Shown: positions 53,627-63,021 of the stretch, piece by piece
Position numbering within the stretch: position 1 is the stretch's first letter
Layout of the letters: each line of letters starts with the position of its first letter
Assembly: GCF_001625575.1 (NCBI RefSeq)
Contig: NZ_AUXV01000018.1
Location: forward strand, 1 to 64,000
DNA from: Pseudoalteromonas luteoviolacea S2607
Lineage (GTDB): Bacteria > Pseudomonadota > Gammaproteobacteria > Enterobacterales > Alteromonadaceae
Direction: 5' to 3'
DNA length: 64,000 nucleotides
Notes under the pieces: model-generated
Database searches by the model: none
Told to the model about the DNA's origin: nothing
The model's input: only the letters and a program-made list of their open reading frames with translations
Translations under genes and position numbers: made by a program

Positions 53627-54402
53627 TGATAGAAATTAAACCCCCCAGAGAAAGAGAGCTTTCAAATGGCCTGCAAAGGCAACGAAGAAACGTAATTTTG
53701 TCTTCTGTCGCTGTTGTGTTGTTTTTATCCCTCGGACTAGAGTTGGAGAAAATTAGCATACTAGGCAACTCTGCAAAAATTGTTAACACACAGTCTGTAC
53801 CAATGTTTCTGATTGCCATTCATTTATATGTAACACTTAGATATTGGCAATATGATAATGAGGAAAATAAAAGAGGTAGTGCAAGACTCGTATTTAACAT
53901 AGATATCATAAGGTATGAGCTTAAATACCTTTATAAGGCCGCTCGGAAAAAGTTTTTAGTTCTAGACTGTGTAGATGGTTTTAACTTCATCTTTCCTAGA
54001 TATGAGAACCTTTCACTTTATAGCGGTTGTAAGGAAAAAGGTAATAGTATTAGCAACCTATTTTTATCTAAAATTATTGTGATTGCTCAAATATACGGTG
54101 ACGGTAAAAACAAACTATTTGAGAAGAATATAGAAGGATATAGTTTTGTTAAAGGTAAAAATGAAGGGTTATGTTGGAAGGTTATTGATAAACCAAAGCA
54201 ACACCTTGATAGATCTGGAGTTTTTATTGAAAGCCATATTGAATTAAATATTTGGCTACTTATCTATTGTAGGGCCAAGGCTGTACGTAACTTTTTATTT
54301 GTAAATACTTACTTTTCAGATTATTGGCTACCTAAGATTCTTGCTAGTGCTGCATTGTTGCTAGGGATACAAAAGGTAGTTCAAACAGTTTATTTTGTGT
54401 AG
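53626..54402 (+). CDS. Membrane-associated protein, unknown, coupled to 52919-53626
   Basis: A 258-aa protein with a GTG start overlapping the previous stop. There are two helices near the N terminus (NVILSSVAVVLFLSLGLEL and SVPMFLIAIHLYVTLRYW), a soluble part with GFNFIFPRYENLSLYSG, and one or two more hydrophobic segments at the end (ILASAALLLGIQKVV). The translational coupling suggests a two-component complex with the upstream membrane protein. Family not recognised. Confidence 0.65.
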   Translation: MIEIKPPRERELSNGLQRQRRNVILSSVAVVLFLSLGLELEKISILGNSAKIVNTQSVPMFLIAIHLYVTLRYWQYDNEENKRGSARLVFNIDIIRYELKYLYKAARKKFLVLDCVDGFNFIFPRYENLSLYSGCKEKGNSISNLFLSKIIVIAQIYGDGKNKLFEKNIEGYSFVKGKNEGLCWKVIDKPKQHLDRSGVFIESHIELNIWLLIYCRAKAVRNFLFVNTYFSDYWLPKILASAALLLGIQKVVQTVYFV

Positions 54403-54511
54403 CGTTTAAAAGTAGTATGGCGAAGCCATGGCAAACATTCCAGAAAGCTAAAGGGGGCAGTTTGGATCTCTAAAAGCTTTGGTAAAAATTGGGTTCAATA
54501 CCAACCTAAAG

Positions 54512-54537
54512 GTGCAGCTAACAACTGCACTTTCTTT
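54512..54537 (+). terminator. Terminator near the right end of the island
   Basis: GTGCAG (54512-54517) pairs with CTGCAC (54525-54530), followed by TTTCTTT. It lies 110 bases after the last island gene on the plus strand. Confidence 0.5.
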
Positions 54538-54669
54538 CCCTGTTATAATTACCACTCTGACAAACCACTTGTATTTTTGTTTTAGCGACAGCCTGTCACG
54601 GCGAGTGACCGCCCCGCGAGGGAAGGGTTTTGAAAATATGTGGTCAGAATGTGGACACTGTTTCGCAGG

Positions 54670-54765
54670 CACAAAAAAGCCAGTTAAAGAAGTTCTCTAA
54701 CTGGCTGTTTTATAACACTTAATGTGGTGGAGCTGGGGGGATTTGAACCCCCGTCCAGAAAGCGT
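54670..54765 (-). repeat. Right attachment site (attR), within ssrA and its terminator
   Basis: It is the right copy of the 95-bp direct repeat at 40496-40590, from CACAAAAAAGCC to AGAAAGCGT. It contains the functional tmRNA acceptor end (AGCTCCACCA on the minus strand). Confidence 0.88.
54673..54706 (-). terminator. tmRNA terminator
   Basis: On the minus strand AGCCAGTTA pairs with TAACTGGCT around a GAGAACTTCTT loop and is followed by TTTTTTG. It starts about 20 bases after the tmRNA 3' end. An identical copy is in attL. Confidence 0.88.
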
Positions 54766-55081
54766 CGACCCTCGGTCCTACATGTTTAGTATCGTCTATT
54801 AGTTAACCTTTAGCTCTCGGACGAACACGATAGATAAAGGCGAGGCCGCTTCAATTTAACCCTTCAACCCCGGCCAGGGTTTCCGTAGCGATCTTGTGTG
54901 GGGTGACACTCCAGAACCAGAACCACAAGCATTTCTTGGAGGAGTGCTAGCGGGCTATTATGCCGCTAGAGCGTAGTTATCGTCGTTTGCGATTACTTTA
55001 AATGCGGCTTTTTTACGAGGCCAACCGCCCCTCGACATGCACCTCAGGCTTCATGAATCCTGTCGAATCCTAATCAGCCCC
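54725..55081 (-). ncRNA. ssrA: tmRNA
   Basis: A 357-base transfer-messenger RNA. The 5' end GGGGCTGATTAGGATTCGAC and the 3' end GTTCAAATCCCCCCAGCTCC followed by ACCA form the tRNA-like domain. The tag reading frame encodes ANDDNYALAA and a stop (GCAAACGACGATAACTACGC region). It rescues ribosomes stalled on broken mRNA and tags the peptide for proteolysis. The gene is complete; the acceptor end is supplied by the island. Confidence 0.97.
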
Positions 55082-55335
55082 TGAAATCTTTCATTCAGTA
55101 CATAATAACTTTACTACACTTTTGAGCAAAGTTGTTATTTTCCGGCATTGTAGCCCTAATATATTGGCTTAGCAACAGTTTTTACGTGCAATGCGGTGTA
55201 GATGGCGCTGATTGCTGGTTTACTGACCGCTTTGACGTCAAAGTATTCGGTTTGGTTTATCCCTTCTGTGTTTAAGCTTGAATTTTGGTCGCGCTATAGT
55301 GGGATTCTCATATTGTTTTTCGAGTATAAAACGAC
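55082..55335. other. Intergenic region upstream of ssrA
   Basis: About 250 bases. On the minus strand TTGCTC, a 16-base spacer and TATTAT near 55105-55135 could be the ssrA promoter. Nothing else is seen. Confidence 0.4.
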
Positions 55336-55352
55336 GGGGGTTTGAAACCCCC
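55336..55352 (-). terminator. Hairpin after the coiled-coil protein gene
   Basis: GGGGGTTT and AAACCCCC pair around a single base. On the minus strand it is followed by GTCGTTTTA, 35 bases after the end of the gene at 55387-56046. Confidence 0.5.
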
Positions 55353-55386
55353 TAGCTAGTCTGTGTTTTTAATGGTTTTGTAACAG

Positions 55387-56046
55387 CTACAAGGCGTGCT
55401 GTTTAAATCGGTTAACCCAATCTACGTTATTGAGTTGTTTAAGCTGAGCATCAGTTAAAAACTCGCTAAGTTGCTTCGACTTTAATTGGTTGAGTTCTGC
55501 TATTTTATTAGCTAAATCATCAAACGTCGGGTAGGTCTCTTGGTCGGTGATCACGTGCGCTACTTCGATAAAGTTATCCCTGAGCGTAGAAAACAGGCGC
55601 TGTTGTTGTGTACTTGTCAAATCATGACTTTGCGACACATGGTCGACCATCAATTGTGCTTTTTTATCAGCGTCTTCGTAAAGCGTCGAGAAATACTTTT
55701 CCTCCCACTGTGTTCGACCGGCCAAAAATGCTAGGTGTTCTCTATTTTGTTTTTCGATACGTGTATTAATAGGTGTTATGGCTTGTGAGGGTTTAGCAGC
55801 AGAGTTATTAACTTGCAGTTTTTTCACTAGGTGTTCGATGTGTGACACTCGGGTTTGTATAGCTTGTACTTCATTATTTAAGTTTGTTTGTGCAGGAGGC
55901 CTCAACAGTTCTGCGTGTTGTAGCATGTTTTCGAGTGAATTAATTCGTGTAGAAAGGGCTGTTACCTGAATATGCGTGAGCACATTGGTTAAGATCAGAG
56001 CTAAGATAGAAAATATAAATAGGTATCGTATTTTGTTGCTGAGCAT
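55387..56046 (-). CDS. Membrane-anchored coiled-coil protein, unknown
   Basis: A 219-aa protein. Start 56046 (MLSNKIRYLF) follows AAGGAAG. One N-terminal helix (FIFSILALILTNVLTHI) is followed by a coiled coil (RINSLENMLQHAE and AIQTRVSHIEHLVKKL) and a helical C terminus. It resembles regulatory or envelope proteins of Alteromonadales with no assigned role. It is likely periplasmic after one membrane anchor. Confidence 0.68.
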   Translation of the reverse strand: MLSNKIRYLFIFSILALILTNVLTHIQVTALSTRINSLENMLQHAELLRPPAQTNLNNEVQAIQTRVSHIEHLVKKLQVNNSAAKPSQAITPINTRIEKQNREHLAFLAGRTQWEEKYFSTLYEDADKKAQLMVDHVSQSHDLTSTQQQRLFSTLRDNFIEVAHVITDQETYPTFDDLANKIAELNQLKSKQLSEFLTDAQLKQLNNVDWVNRFKQHAL

Positions 56047-56094
56047 GAAACTTCCTTGATGGCGCATCGATACATAGTATCGATGCTGGCAGGA

Positions 56095-56592
56095 TTATTT
56101 ACCGTGGCCTTCTTCTTTTTGATAGATATAACCGCCAGATGCGGTGGCATTGAGCATTTCCACAACATCAGTGGTATAAAAGTGATTATCAAGCTCGCTG
56201 TGATATCCACGGTAAATAGTTTTAGCTGTTGACTTGGTTGTGTAGCCCTCAGACTTCTCATACACGTAACCAAGTGATTTTATGTTCAGTGCTTCCACAA
56301 CGTCAGTGGTATAAAAGTGGTTGCCAGCAGGGCCTGCATCTTTGTTATATAAGCGATAAAATGCTTTGTGCGCATCGGCGTCTCCATATTCAACCAAGGT
56401 GACGGTAACCCCTTGATACTCATAACCACCAGAGGCTTTGGCATTGAGCATTTCAACAACATCTGTGGTGTAAAAGTGATTACCATGCTTGTAGCCTCTG
56501 TACAGAGGTTTGTCTGCACTAAACGCGTTTATACTGGCTGTACCAATCAATGCTGCGACAATTGTCGACAGCGTTTTAGCTTTTATTTTCAT
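56095..56592 (-). CDS. Secreted DUF5648 repeat protein
   Basis: A 165-aa protein. Start 56592 gives AAGGA a six-base spacing; an ATG two codons earlier overlaps that site. A signal peptide (TIVAALIGTASINAFSA) is followed by three DUF5648 repeats, each with YRGY or YRLY, then NHFYTTDVVE and a GY-x-Y ending. Such repeats occur in secreted or surface proteins of unknown function and may bind carbohydrate or protein. It is about 50 bases before the coiled-coil gene on the same strand and may be co-transcribed. Confidence 0.82.
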   Translation of the reverse strand: MKIKAKTLSTIVAALIGTASINAFSADKPLYRGYKHGNHFYTTDVVEMLNAKASGGYEYQGVTVTLVEYGDADAHKAFYRLYNKDAGPAGNHFYTTDVVEALNIKSLGYVYEKSEGYTTKSTAKTIYRGYHSELDNHFYTTDVVEMLNATASGGYIYQKEEGHGK

Positions 56593-56845
56593 ATTCATTC
56601 CTTGTTTGGTTTGTTTTTTGTATCGGTAATTACGTTAACATAAAGTTTAAATTTGTTAACGTTAAACTTTCGTGTAATACAAACGAAGGGGTTTAAAGCG
56701 AAATGTAGGCTTGAATAATGACATTGCTGTGAGTAACTACAGTGCACCCAAGGCTTTCACTCTATATTAAGCTAAAATTGTATATAAATTTGATTTGTCA
56801 TAATTTTTCGCGCAGCGATGGCAATACGAGTTTAAGGAGATACAA

Positions 56846-57763
56846 GTGATTGAAAGGTCTAAATTCATAGGGTGTTTTAAAGCCGTCGCAATTGGTGATG
56901 CGCGAGGGGCTGCGTATGAAGGAGGGCCACTAGAGCGCGCTGCTTGGTGGTTTTTAGGCGTAACATCCGACGGCAAGCAAAGATTTACAGATGACACACA
57001 AATGTCGATTGATGTGGCCAATTCATTTCTTGCGAATCAACGGATTGATCAAAACCACCTCGCTGAAGAGTTTGCTAAAAATTATCACTGGTCAAGAGGG
57101 TATGGGCCAAGCGCTGCTAAATTATTGAAAGGTATACAAAGTGGGCAAAGTTATAGCGCACTCAATAAAGCTAAATTCAAAGATGGGTCAAAGGGTAATG
57201 GCGCTGCTATGAGGGCGTCGGTGGTGGCTATGTGTAACTTAGTAAGTCGCGAACAGTTGCATCAAGACATCATCAAAACGGCCGAAATCACGCATGCCCA
57301 CCCAGAAGCAATCGAAGGTGCTTTCTTGATTGCGCGTACAACGCAACTTGCTATGGGTGGTGTTGATAAAATAGGAGTAATTCAAACGTTATGTAATGAA
57401 AGCGATTTGGCCGTATATAAATCGAAGCTTATAGCTTGTTATCATGCGATTGTGAATAATAAGGCGCTCACTAAGTCTGAAATAAAGCGTTTGTTTGGCA
57501 ACGGAATGCTCAGCACGGACTCTGTGGTTACCGCGCTTTACTTTGCTTTTAAATACCGTCATGAACCGCTCCTAGAAATGCTATCGAGTATTTGCCAATT
57601 AGGTGGTGACACAGACACTATTTGCGCCATGGCTGGTGGAATTTGGGGCGCATATAATGGTGATGATGGCTTAGAGGTCTTTACTCAAGAAGTCGAAGGG
57701 CTTGAAGAAATCGGTGTGCTCGCCCAAAAGCTGTATGACATGTATTCCATAGGTGCTATTTAG
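56846..57763 (+). CDS. ADP-ribosylglycohydrolase family protein
   Basis: A 305-aa protein with a GTG start and AAGGAG upstream. Metal-binding motifs are RFTDDTQMS near 50 (TDDT) and LGGDTDTICAMAGG near 250 (GGDTDT), both complete. KGNGAAMRASVVA is the third family motif. These enzymes remove ADP-ribose from proteins or small molecules with two Mg ions. The gene stands alone between the DUF5648 protein and the GFA-family protein. The partner ADP-ribosyltransferase is not in the window. Confidence 0.92.
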   Translation: MIERSKFIGCFKAVAIGDARGAAYEGGPLERAAWWFLGVTSDGKQRFTDDTQMSIDVANSFLANQRIDQNHLAEEFAKNYHWSRGYGPSAAKLLKGIQSGQSYSALNKAKFKDGSKGNGAAMRASVVAMCNLVSREQLHQDIIKTAEITHAHPEAIEGAFLIARTTQLAMGGVDKIGVIQTLCNESDLAVYKSKLIACYHAIVNNKALTKSEIKRLFGNGMLSTDSVVTALYFAFKYRHEPLLEMLSSICQLGGDTDTICAMAGGIWGAYNGDDGLEVFTQEVEGLEEIGVLAQKLYDMYSIGAI

Positions 57764-57900
57764 GGTAACTCACTTCACGTTTATGGCTTTTGTTTGATGT
57801 TTTGCTTTTTTAAATTGAAGACTGTATAAATATACAGTCCCGTTGTTTATCATTACGTTGAACACGAGACAAAATAAAACAAAAATGGAAGGGGCGAAAT

Positions 57901-58281
57901 ATGATAGGGAGCTGCCATTGTGGCAATATCGTTATCGACCTATTGACAAAAATTGACCAAGTGACGAGTTGTAACTGTTCAATATGTCACCGTTATGGTG
58001 CTATATGGGGTTACTTTAAACTTGATGAGGTCAAAATAGAAAGCAACACTGGGCGTATTGACAGTTATAAACATGGAGATGAATATCTTGATTTTCATCA
58101 CTGTGCGCACTGTGGATGCGTTACACACTACACGCCGAGAGAAAAAGCACAATCAGAGCGCATGGCTGTTAATCTGCGTATGTTCGAAAAAGGCCTGCTT
58201 GATGAGGTGTCTATTCGCTATTTTGATGGTGCAGATTCTTGGGAGTTTAAAGCGCAAAGTGCAGATAGGTATTTTGTTTAG
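57901..58281 (+). CDS. GFA (CENP-V) family protein
   Basis: A 126-aa zinc protein. Cys ligands are SCHCGNI, SCNCSICHRYG and HHCAHCGCVTHY, in the usual order of the glutathione-dependent formaldehyde-activating fold. Most members have no proven activity; some act in formaldehyde or S-thiomethyl metabolism. AAATATGATAGG marks the start and it follows the ADP-ribosylglycohydrolase by 137 bases. Confidence 0.9.
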   Translation: MIGSCHCGNIVIDLLTKIDQVTSCNCSICHRYGAIWGYFKLDEVKIESNTGRIDSYKHGDEYLDFHHCAHCGCVTHYTPREKAQSERMAVNLRMFEKGLLDEVSIRYFDGADSWEFKAQSADRYFV

Positions 58282-58300
58282 CGCTGGAGTGTAAATATAA

Positions 58301-58324
58301 ATAGCCCCAATCACTTGGGGCTAT
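58301..58324. terminator. Bidirectional hairpin
   Basis: ATAGCCCCAA (58301-58310) pairs with TTGGGGCTAT (58315-58324) around TCAC. It lies between the convergent GFA and TonB-receptor genes and can serve both. Confidence 0.7.
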
Positions 58325-58367
58325 TGGACTAGCTATGCGTGCATGGATTCAACACGCGCTCCTGGGG

Positions 58368-61175
58368 TTAAAAATCGTAGTCGATGCCAATGTAGCCAGA
58401 GCGACCAAGGATCGTCCAGCCGTTGTATCCGCCTCGGCTCGTCGTCCAGTGATCGCCACCGTTGTTGTCAGTGACATTGTTGATACCAATATAAACAGAT
58501 GCGTTGTCTGTTAACTGGTAATCAGCACGTAGGTTATGAATGCGTGAATGAGACGGTGTGTCTGAATCACGATAACCGGGCGCGTCATCATCTTCATAGC
58601 GACCAGACATTTTAAACTTAAATGTCCAGCTAAGCGTCAGGTCATTCAATTGATATTTGGTAACTAAGTTAGACGCCCATTTAGGTGTACCTAGCTCACC
58701 CACTTCATTGTCTGTTTCATCTAGCCCTGTTGCAAAGTTACGGGTAGTTTCAGAGTCTTCAAGCAAGCGAGAAGCTTTAAAGTCGAACGAGAGTGAATTC
58801 CATGTGTAATATGCTTCTAAATCAACACCCCTTACACGACCGGAGTCAAAGTTCAGGCTCAGTGGTTTTACGTATTCCACGTCACCATTGTCTTTTCTGA
58901 AAGCCAAATCACAGAACATGTTGTCGATTGAGTTTTGAGACAAGTCAACACAGTTCTTTAACACTTCAGTGCCTCTAAACTCAGAGATTTTGTCTTTAAG
59001 CTTAATGTCAAAGTAATCGATCGAAATAGTTAAATCTTCTACCAAACTTTTCGGTGTTAGCACTAATCCCACTGTTAGCGTGTCGGCTTTTTCTTGTTTT
59101 AAATCAGGGTTACCTGAGCTTCTAGATTGGCCGCGCTGAGTTTTGATATTTGATGTCCACCCCGGAGAAATGCCGAGCAAGGCACAGTTAGCTTTGCGTC
59201 GACCATCTGCCGGACCGCCATCAATTTCATCAGCATCACATGGGTCTGTAATGTTTGCATATCCAATCGACTCACTTCTAAATTGCTCGTATAGCTGAGG
59301 CGCTCTTACGGCTTGAGAGTATATGGAGCGCAGGCGAACTTGATCGTTCAGCATCCAGTTCACAGCGAGTTTACTACTTTCAAAAAGGCTATCGTTGGTG
59401 GAGTAATCCGCGATACGGTAAGCCGCTTCAATGTCTAACTGATCAACAAAAGGTAAATCGCTTAGTACTGGGATTAATACTTCAACATATGCCTCTTTGA
59501 TGTTGCGACTGGCATCAAGTATTTGCATTGTCGAAGACAACTTACCAGATGCCCACAATTCATGTGGGTCAAAATAAATGCTTTCATAGCGCGCTTCTAC
59601 ACCGCTACTCATTTGCATAGTACCCGCAGGAAGTTCATAAAGATCGCCAGACAGGTTTGCGGTAAACGCGTGGTTTACGGTATCTGTTGTTGATGTGAAT
59701 GAATCAATTACATAATCCATAAATGCGTCAGATGAGCGCTCAAACGGTGAAAAAGTAGGGCAGTTACCCGCTTCAACACACTCTCCAGCGACTTGCATCT
59801 TACTGGTGAAGCGGTCTTGGCGCATTTCAGTATGTCGGTCTAGTGATGCCATTGACTTACCAGTGACGAAGTTTACGTCCCAAAACCAATCATCAGCGTA
59901 AACACCTGAAAAAGTTAAAGATGAAGAAAAGTAGTCCCTGGTATTAGTATGTTTACGTCCACCACGTTCGTAAAAGGTGTGGTGGAAGCCAATCCAGTCT
60001 TCATCGTCAAAGTTATCGGTGATTGAAGCTGGTGTATCAAAAAGCTCCTTTACCTCTTTAACTTGCATCCAAGCACGTTTAAATGGTGGATCTATAACGT
60101 TATTGGACTTTGTGCGTGCTAAAGTCACATCAAAATTAACGTCAAAACTGTCGAATTGATAGTTCAATGAAGTGAAGAGGTTAATGCGTTCAAACGGGTC
60201 TTCAATGTGACCCCATGCCGTCCCTTCGTAACCTTTATCGGCGTCGACCAACCAACCGTCGTACATATCGCGATAGCGTGCGCGAAGCGCGACTTCCTGT
60301 GAGGCCTCATCAAAATCATACCAGTCGTAGCCCCCATCTTCATTGTTATAGACTGAGAAAATAGTCTGAGGTACACCCCAAGGGATAGGTGACACATTGG
60401 TCTTCCAAATTTTATCCGGCTGACCTTCACCTTTATTTGGGTTCGTTACAGAGCGCTGGTAGTTATATGACTTTTCACGATTATTTTGTGTGAGAGCTGA
60501 CTCTGATAAGTAGTCAAATGCAACGGTTACATTGCCATCATCGTTAAAAGAAAAGCCATGAGTAAAGTTAAAACTTCTTGTACTATGCCCGCCTTCTTCT
60601 GTGCCCGAAAAGTGTGCATTCGCTTGCGTACCCTCAAAATCCTTTTTCAAGATAAAGTTTACAACACCCGCAACGGCATCAGAGCCATAAATAGCGGATG
60701 CGCCCCCAGTCATGACTTCAACGCGCTCAATCAATGAGGCCGGAATAGTGCCGACATCAGCAAACATACCTTGGTAGTCTGTAGCCACTAATGCTGGCCG
60801 CTTACCGTTGATTAGTACGAGTGTTCTCTCTTCGCCCATGTTACGCAAATCAAGAATATTGAGGCCCGAGTTACCAAAAGAGTAGTTGCCTGATGCAGAA
60901 TCAAATCCATCCGCAAATTGTGGCATACCAGTGAGTATGTCATTGACATTGTTTGCACCCGTAATTTTTATGTCTTCTGCCGAAATTACAACAGTAGGTG
61001 ATGGTGCCTCAAAACTAGCACGCATTATACGAGATCCCGTTACGGTGATGCGCTCTGGTGCTTCTGCCTGATCTTCGTCATTCGCATGTGCGATAGATGT
61101 GATGCTTGCTGAAGCGATTGCTAGAGCCAATAAGCTCCGATTTAAATTGCGCTTCGTTTTTTTGTTGATGCTCAT
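58368..61175 (-). CDS. TonB-dependent outer-membrane receptor
   Basis: A 935-aa protein with a signal peptide (LLALAIASASITSIAHA). The TonB box region is ERITVTGSRI, followed by a plug domain (NNVNDILTGMPQF, LRNMGEERTLVLINGKRP, VEVMTGGASAIYGSDAVAG) and a 22-strand barrel ending in Phe (YIGIDYDF). The plug motif GERTLVLINGKR is common in Alteromonadales receptors for oligosaccharides or peptides. The substrate is not clear and no partner enzymes are adjacent. A 600-base region without genes lies upstream. Confidence 0.93.
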   Translation of the reverse strand: MSINKKTKRNLNRSLLALAIASASITSIAHANDEDQAEAPERITVTGSRIMRASFEAPSPTVVISAEDIKITGANNVNDILTGMPQFADGFDSASGNYSFGNSGLNILDLRNMGEERTLVLINGKRPALVATDYQGMFADVGTIPASLIERVEVMTGGASAIYGSDAVAGVVNFILKKDFEGTQANAHFSGTEEGGHSTRSFNFTHGFSFNDDGNVTVAFDYLSESALTQNNREKSYNYQRSVTNPNKGEGQPDKIWKTNVSPIPWGVPQTIFSVYNNEDGGYDWYDFDEASQEVALRARYRDMYDGWLVDADKGYEGTAWGHIEDPFERINLFTSLNYQFDSFDVNFDVTLARTKSNNVIDPPFKRAWMQVKEVKELFDTPASITDNFDDEDWIGFHHTFYERGGRKHTNTRDYFSSSLTFSGVYADDWFWDVNFVTGKSMASLDRHTEMRQDRFTSKMQVAGECVEAGNCPTFSPFERSSDAFMDYVIDSFTSTTDTVNHAFTANLSGDLYELPAGTMQMSSGVEARYESIYFDPHELWASGKLSSTMQILDASRNIKEAYVEVLIPVLSDLPFVDQLDIEAAYRIADYSTNDSLFESSKLAVNWMLNDQVRLRSIYSQAVRAPQLYEQFRSESIGYANITDPCDADEIDGGPADGRRKANCALLGISPGWTSNIKTQRGQSRSSGNPDLKQEKADTLTVGLVLTPKSLVEDLTISIDYFDIKLKDKISEFRGTEVLKNCVDLSQNSIDNMFCDLAFRKDNGDVEYVKPLSLNFDSGRVRGVDLEAYYTWNSLSFDFKASRLLEDSETTRNFATGLDETDNEVGELGTPKWASNLVTKYQLNDLTLSWTFKFKMSGRYEDDDAPGYRDSDTPSHSRIHNLRADYQLTDNASVYIGINNVTDNNGGDHWTTSRGGYNGWTILGRSGYIGIDYDF

Positions 61176-61773
61176 GGTATTCCCCTCTTTACCACAGAAT
61201 TATTATTGTATTTCTGTATCACCCAGTGTGTATGCAAAACCATTCTATGAAGTTATAAGTAGAATTTATTTGCATAAAGAGCTGATAAATATGCGCTCAA
61301 ATCACGGCGTGACAATTGTATACAATATACATTAAATTTAATTAGGCAAGGGGTAATATTGCAATCATGAGAATTTTTTGTTGCTTAAATTGCAACTAAT
61401 GATGATGTTTTGAGCAAAAATTAGGTGCAGCCTATTTTATTAAATGCGGAGAGTGAGTATGAGCGATACTATTGTAGATATATCAATATCGCTTAGGGTA
61501 ATAGTCTGCCAATTAAATATTTCATAAAAATCACGCTCTTTAACATCATTTAATTAACATTTGGATGTGTTTTTATTTTTTCTGTTGCTTTAAATGCATT
61601 AAAAAGTTTGTCTAAAAATTTGCAACAGGCGTGTGCAAGAGTAGTTGAACCCTGTGGTCATTGTGGCTCTAGCGCAACCAGCCAAAATGAATAAATCATT
61701 TTAAATTTATCCTCAACATGATAGTAAGTATAACTAAATCAATTATCTAGTAGTGCTAAGGAAAGAAGGTAAT
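61176..61773. other. Long intergenic region
   Basis: About 600 AT-rich bases between the divergent TonB receptor and protease genes. Promoters for both must be here. No small gene with a ribosome site or clear operator was found. Confidence 0.4.
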
Positions 61774-62610
61774 ATGTTTAAATTGCTAATAGCTTTGTTA
61801 TACGTGTTCAGTGCATCAGCACATGCAATTGTAATTCGACATGACGTCGACCCTACGCAGTACTTAGCTAAAAGTACCGACTTTTCGCCATTGGCAACAT
61901 TTTATTTTGACGGTGCCCATGGCACTTTGATAAACCCCAAATGGATTGTCACTGCGGCACATGCAACTTTTTGTGTACGGCCAAATAGTTTTGTAAAAAT
62001 TGGAAGTAAACTACACAAAGTAAAGCAAACATACATCCATAAAAGCTATCAACCAGGTAAAAGTCATGACATTGCACTTGTTGAATTAATTGACCCTGTC
62101 ACTGCTGTAGAGCCGGCGCTGCGCTATAAATCATCTGATGAGCAAGGTAAAAACATTTGGTTTATCGGTATCGGGGGAACTGGCACTGGTAAAACAGGAC
62201 AAACTATTGATAGTTATCAAAATAAACAAACATTACGCAAGGCTCAAAACACAGTATTGGAGGCCATAGGCCCGTTGCTAAAGTTCAAGTTTAACGAAGG
62301 CGCACAAGCTTTGCCGTTAGAGGGCGTATCAGGTGGAGGAGACAGTGGTGGGCCGGCTTATTATAAAGACGCAACGAACACTTATTTGCTCGGTATTAGT
62401 TCTCGGTTAGAGGGAGCCGGAATTGGTAGGTATGGGATTACAGAAATATACACTCGTCTCTCGTATTTTAACGCATGGATCGACCGTGTGATGAATAAAA
62501 AAAGTAACGCAAATCAAGTTGTGACAAAGCTACCGCCGGCTTCTATGCCAGCAGGGATAAATGAAAATAACTTGCAGGGTGTGTGTGAGCAAATAGGTTT
62601 AGTTCCGTAA
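61774..62610 (+). CDS. Secreted trypsin-like serine protease (S1)
   Basis: A 278-aa protein. Start 61774 (MFKLLIALL) has GAAGGT upstream. A signal peptide (ALLYVFSASAHA) is followed by an S1 protease domain with a complete triad: His in WIVTAAHATF, Asp in SHDIALVELID and Ser in SGGGDSGGPAYY. There is no long propeptide. The last 40 residues are a Pro-containing tail of unknown role. Likely secreted or periplasmic. Confidence 0.9.
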   Translation: MFKLLIALLYVFSASAHAIVIRHDVDPTQYLAKSTDFSPLATFYFDGAHGTLINPKWIVTAAHATFCVRPNSFVKIGSKLHKVKQTYIHKSYQPGKSHDIALVELIDPVTAVEPALRYKSSDEQGKNIWFIGIGGTGTGKTGQTIDSYQNKQTLRKAQNTVLEAIGPLLKFKFNEGAQALPLEGVSGGGDSGGPAYYKDATNTYLLGISSRLEGAGIGRYGITEIYTRLSYFNAWIDRVMNKKSNANQVVTKLPPASMPAGINENNLQGVCEQIGLVP

Positions 62611-62636
62611 TAACATTTGAAGTAATAAGGCGTGCT

Positions 62637-63021
62637 ATGAATATATGGATTTTGAGTGCGGGCACTTTGGCATTGTTCACCACTGCCGTGCATATTCTAG
62701 CGGGTCAAGTAGACCCAATTAGGCCTTTTTTGAGATCTAATCTAGACGAAGTCCCCAAGGCGACGCTGCTAGCATGTTGGCATATGGTGTCTGTTATGTT
62801 GTTTTTTTTTCGGTGTTGTACTTAGCTTAGTCGGTTGGTACGCTGCCAGCCAATACTACCTCGTCTCCTTGTTAATCGGTGTACTTTATGTGTTGTTTAC
62901 AATAGTTTTTGCGTTAGTGGGGGGATATTTCTTTCAAGCCCGCGCATTGATTAAGCTGCCTCAGTGGTGTTTGCTGTTACCAGTCGGTTTGCTCGCCATT
63001 TTTGGGAGCTATTCGGCTTGA
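62637..63021 (+). pseudogene. Small membrane protein broken by a T9 frameshift
   Basis: The frame starting at 62637 (MNIWILSAGTLALF) runs to a run of nine T at about 62802-62810 and then reads RCCT and a stop. Removing one T gives a continuous 127-aa protein with four helices (FFFGVVLSLVGWYA, YLVSLLIGVLYVLF, LLLPVGLLAIFGSYSA) ending at 63021. Homopolymer length variation, sequencing error and phase variation are all possible. No family recognised with confidence. Confidence 0.75.

Larger units (their letters stand above)
40496..54765. mobile_element. 14.2-kb genomic island inserted in ssrA
   Basis: The island is bounded by a 95-bp direct repeat (40496-40590 and 54670-54765) covering the 3' end of tmRNA and its terminator. 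At the right the tmRNA gene is complete; at the left only a mutated 3' stub remains. A P2-type tyrosine recombinase is inside. This is the usual result of integration at ssrA, where the element carries a replacement 3' end. Cargo includes an OLD nuclease, a microprotein/membrane pair, an ATPase/nuclease-like operon, a REP transposase, a nucleoside hydrolase and membrane proteins. A second, broken integrase and an IS3 scar suggest more than one insertion event. No replication or packaging genes are seen. Confidence 0.88.

Noticed and set aside
54448..54700. Open frames on both strands near the right att site
   Set aside because: They overlap the tmRNA terminator and att repeat and have no ribosome site or recognisable protein.
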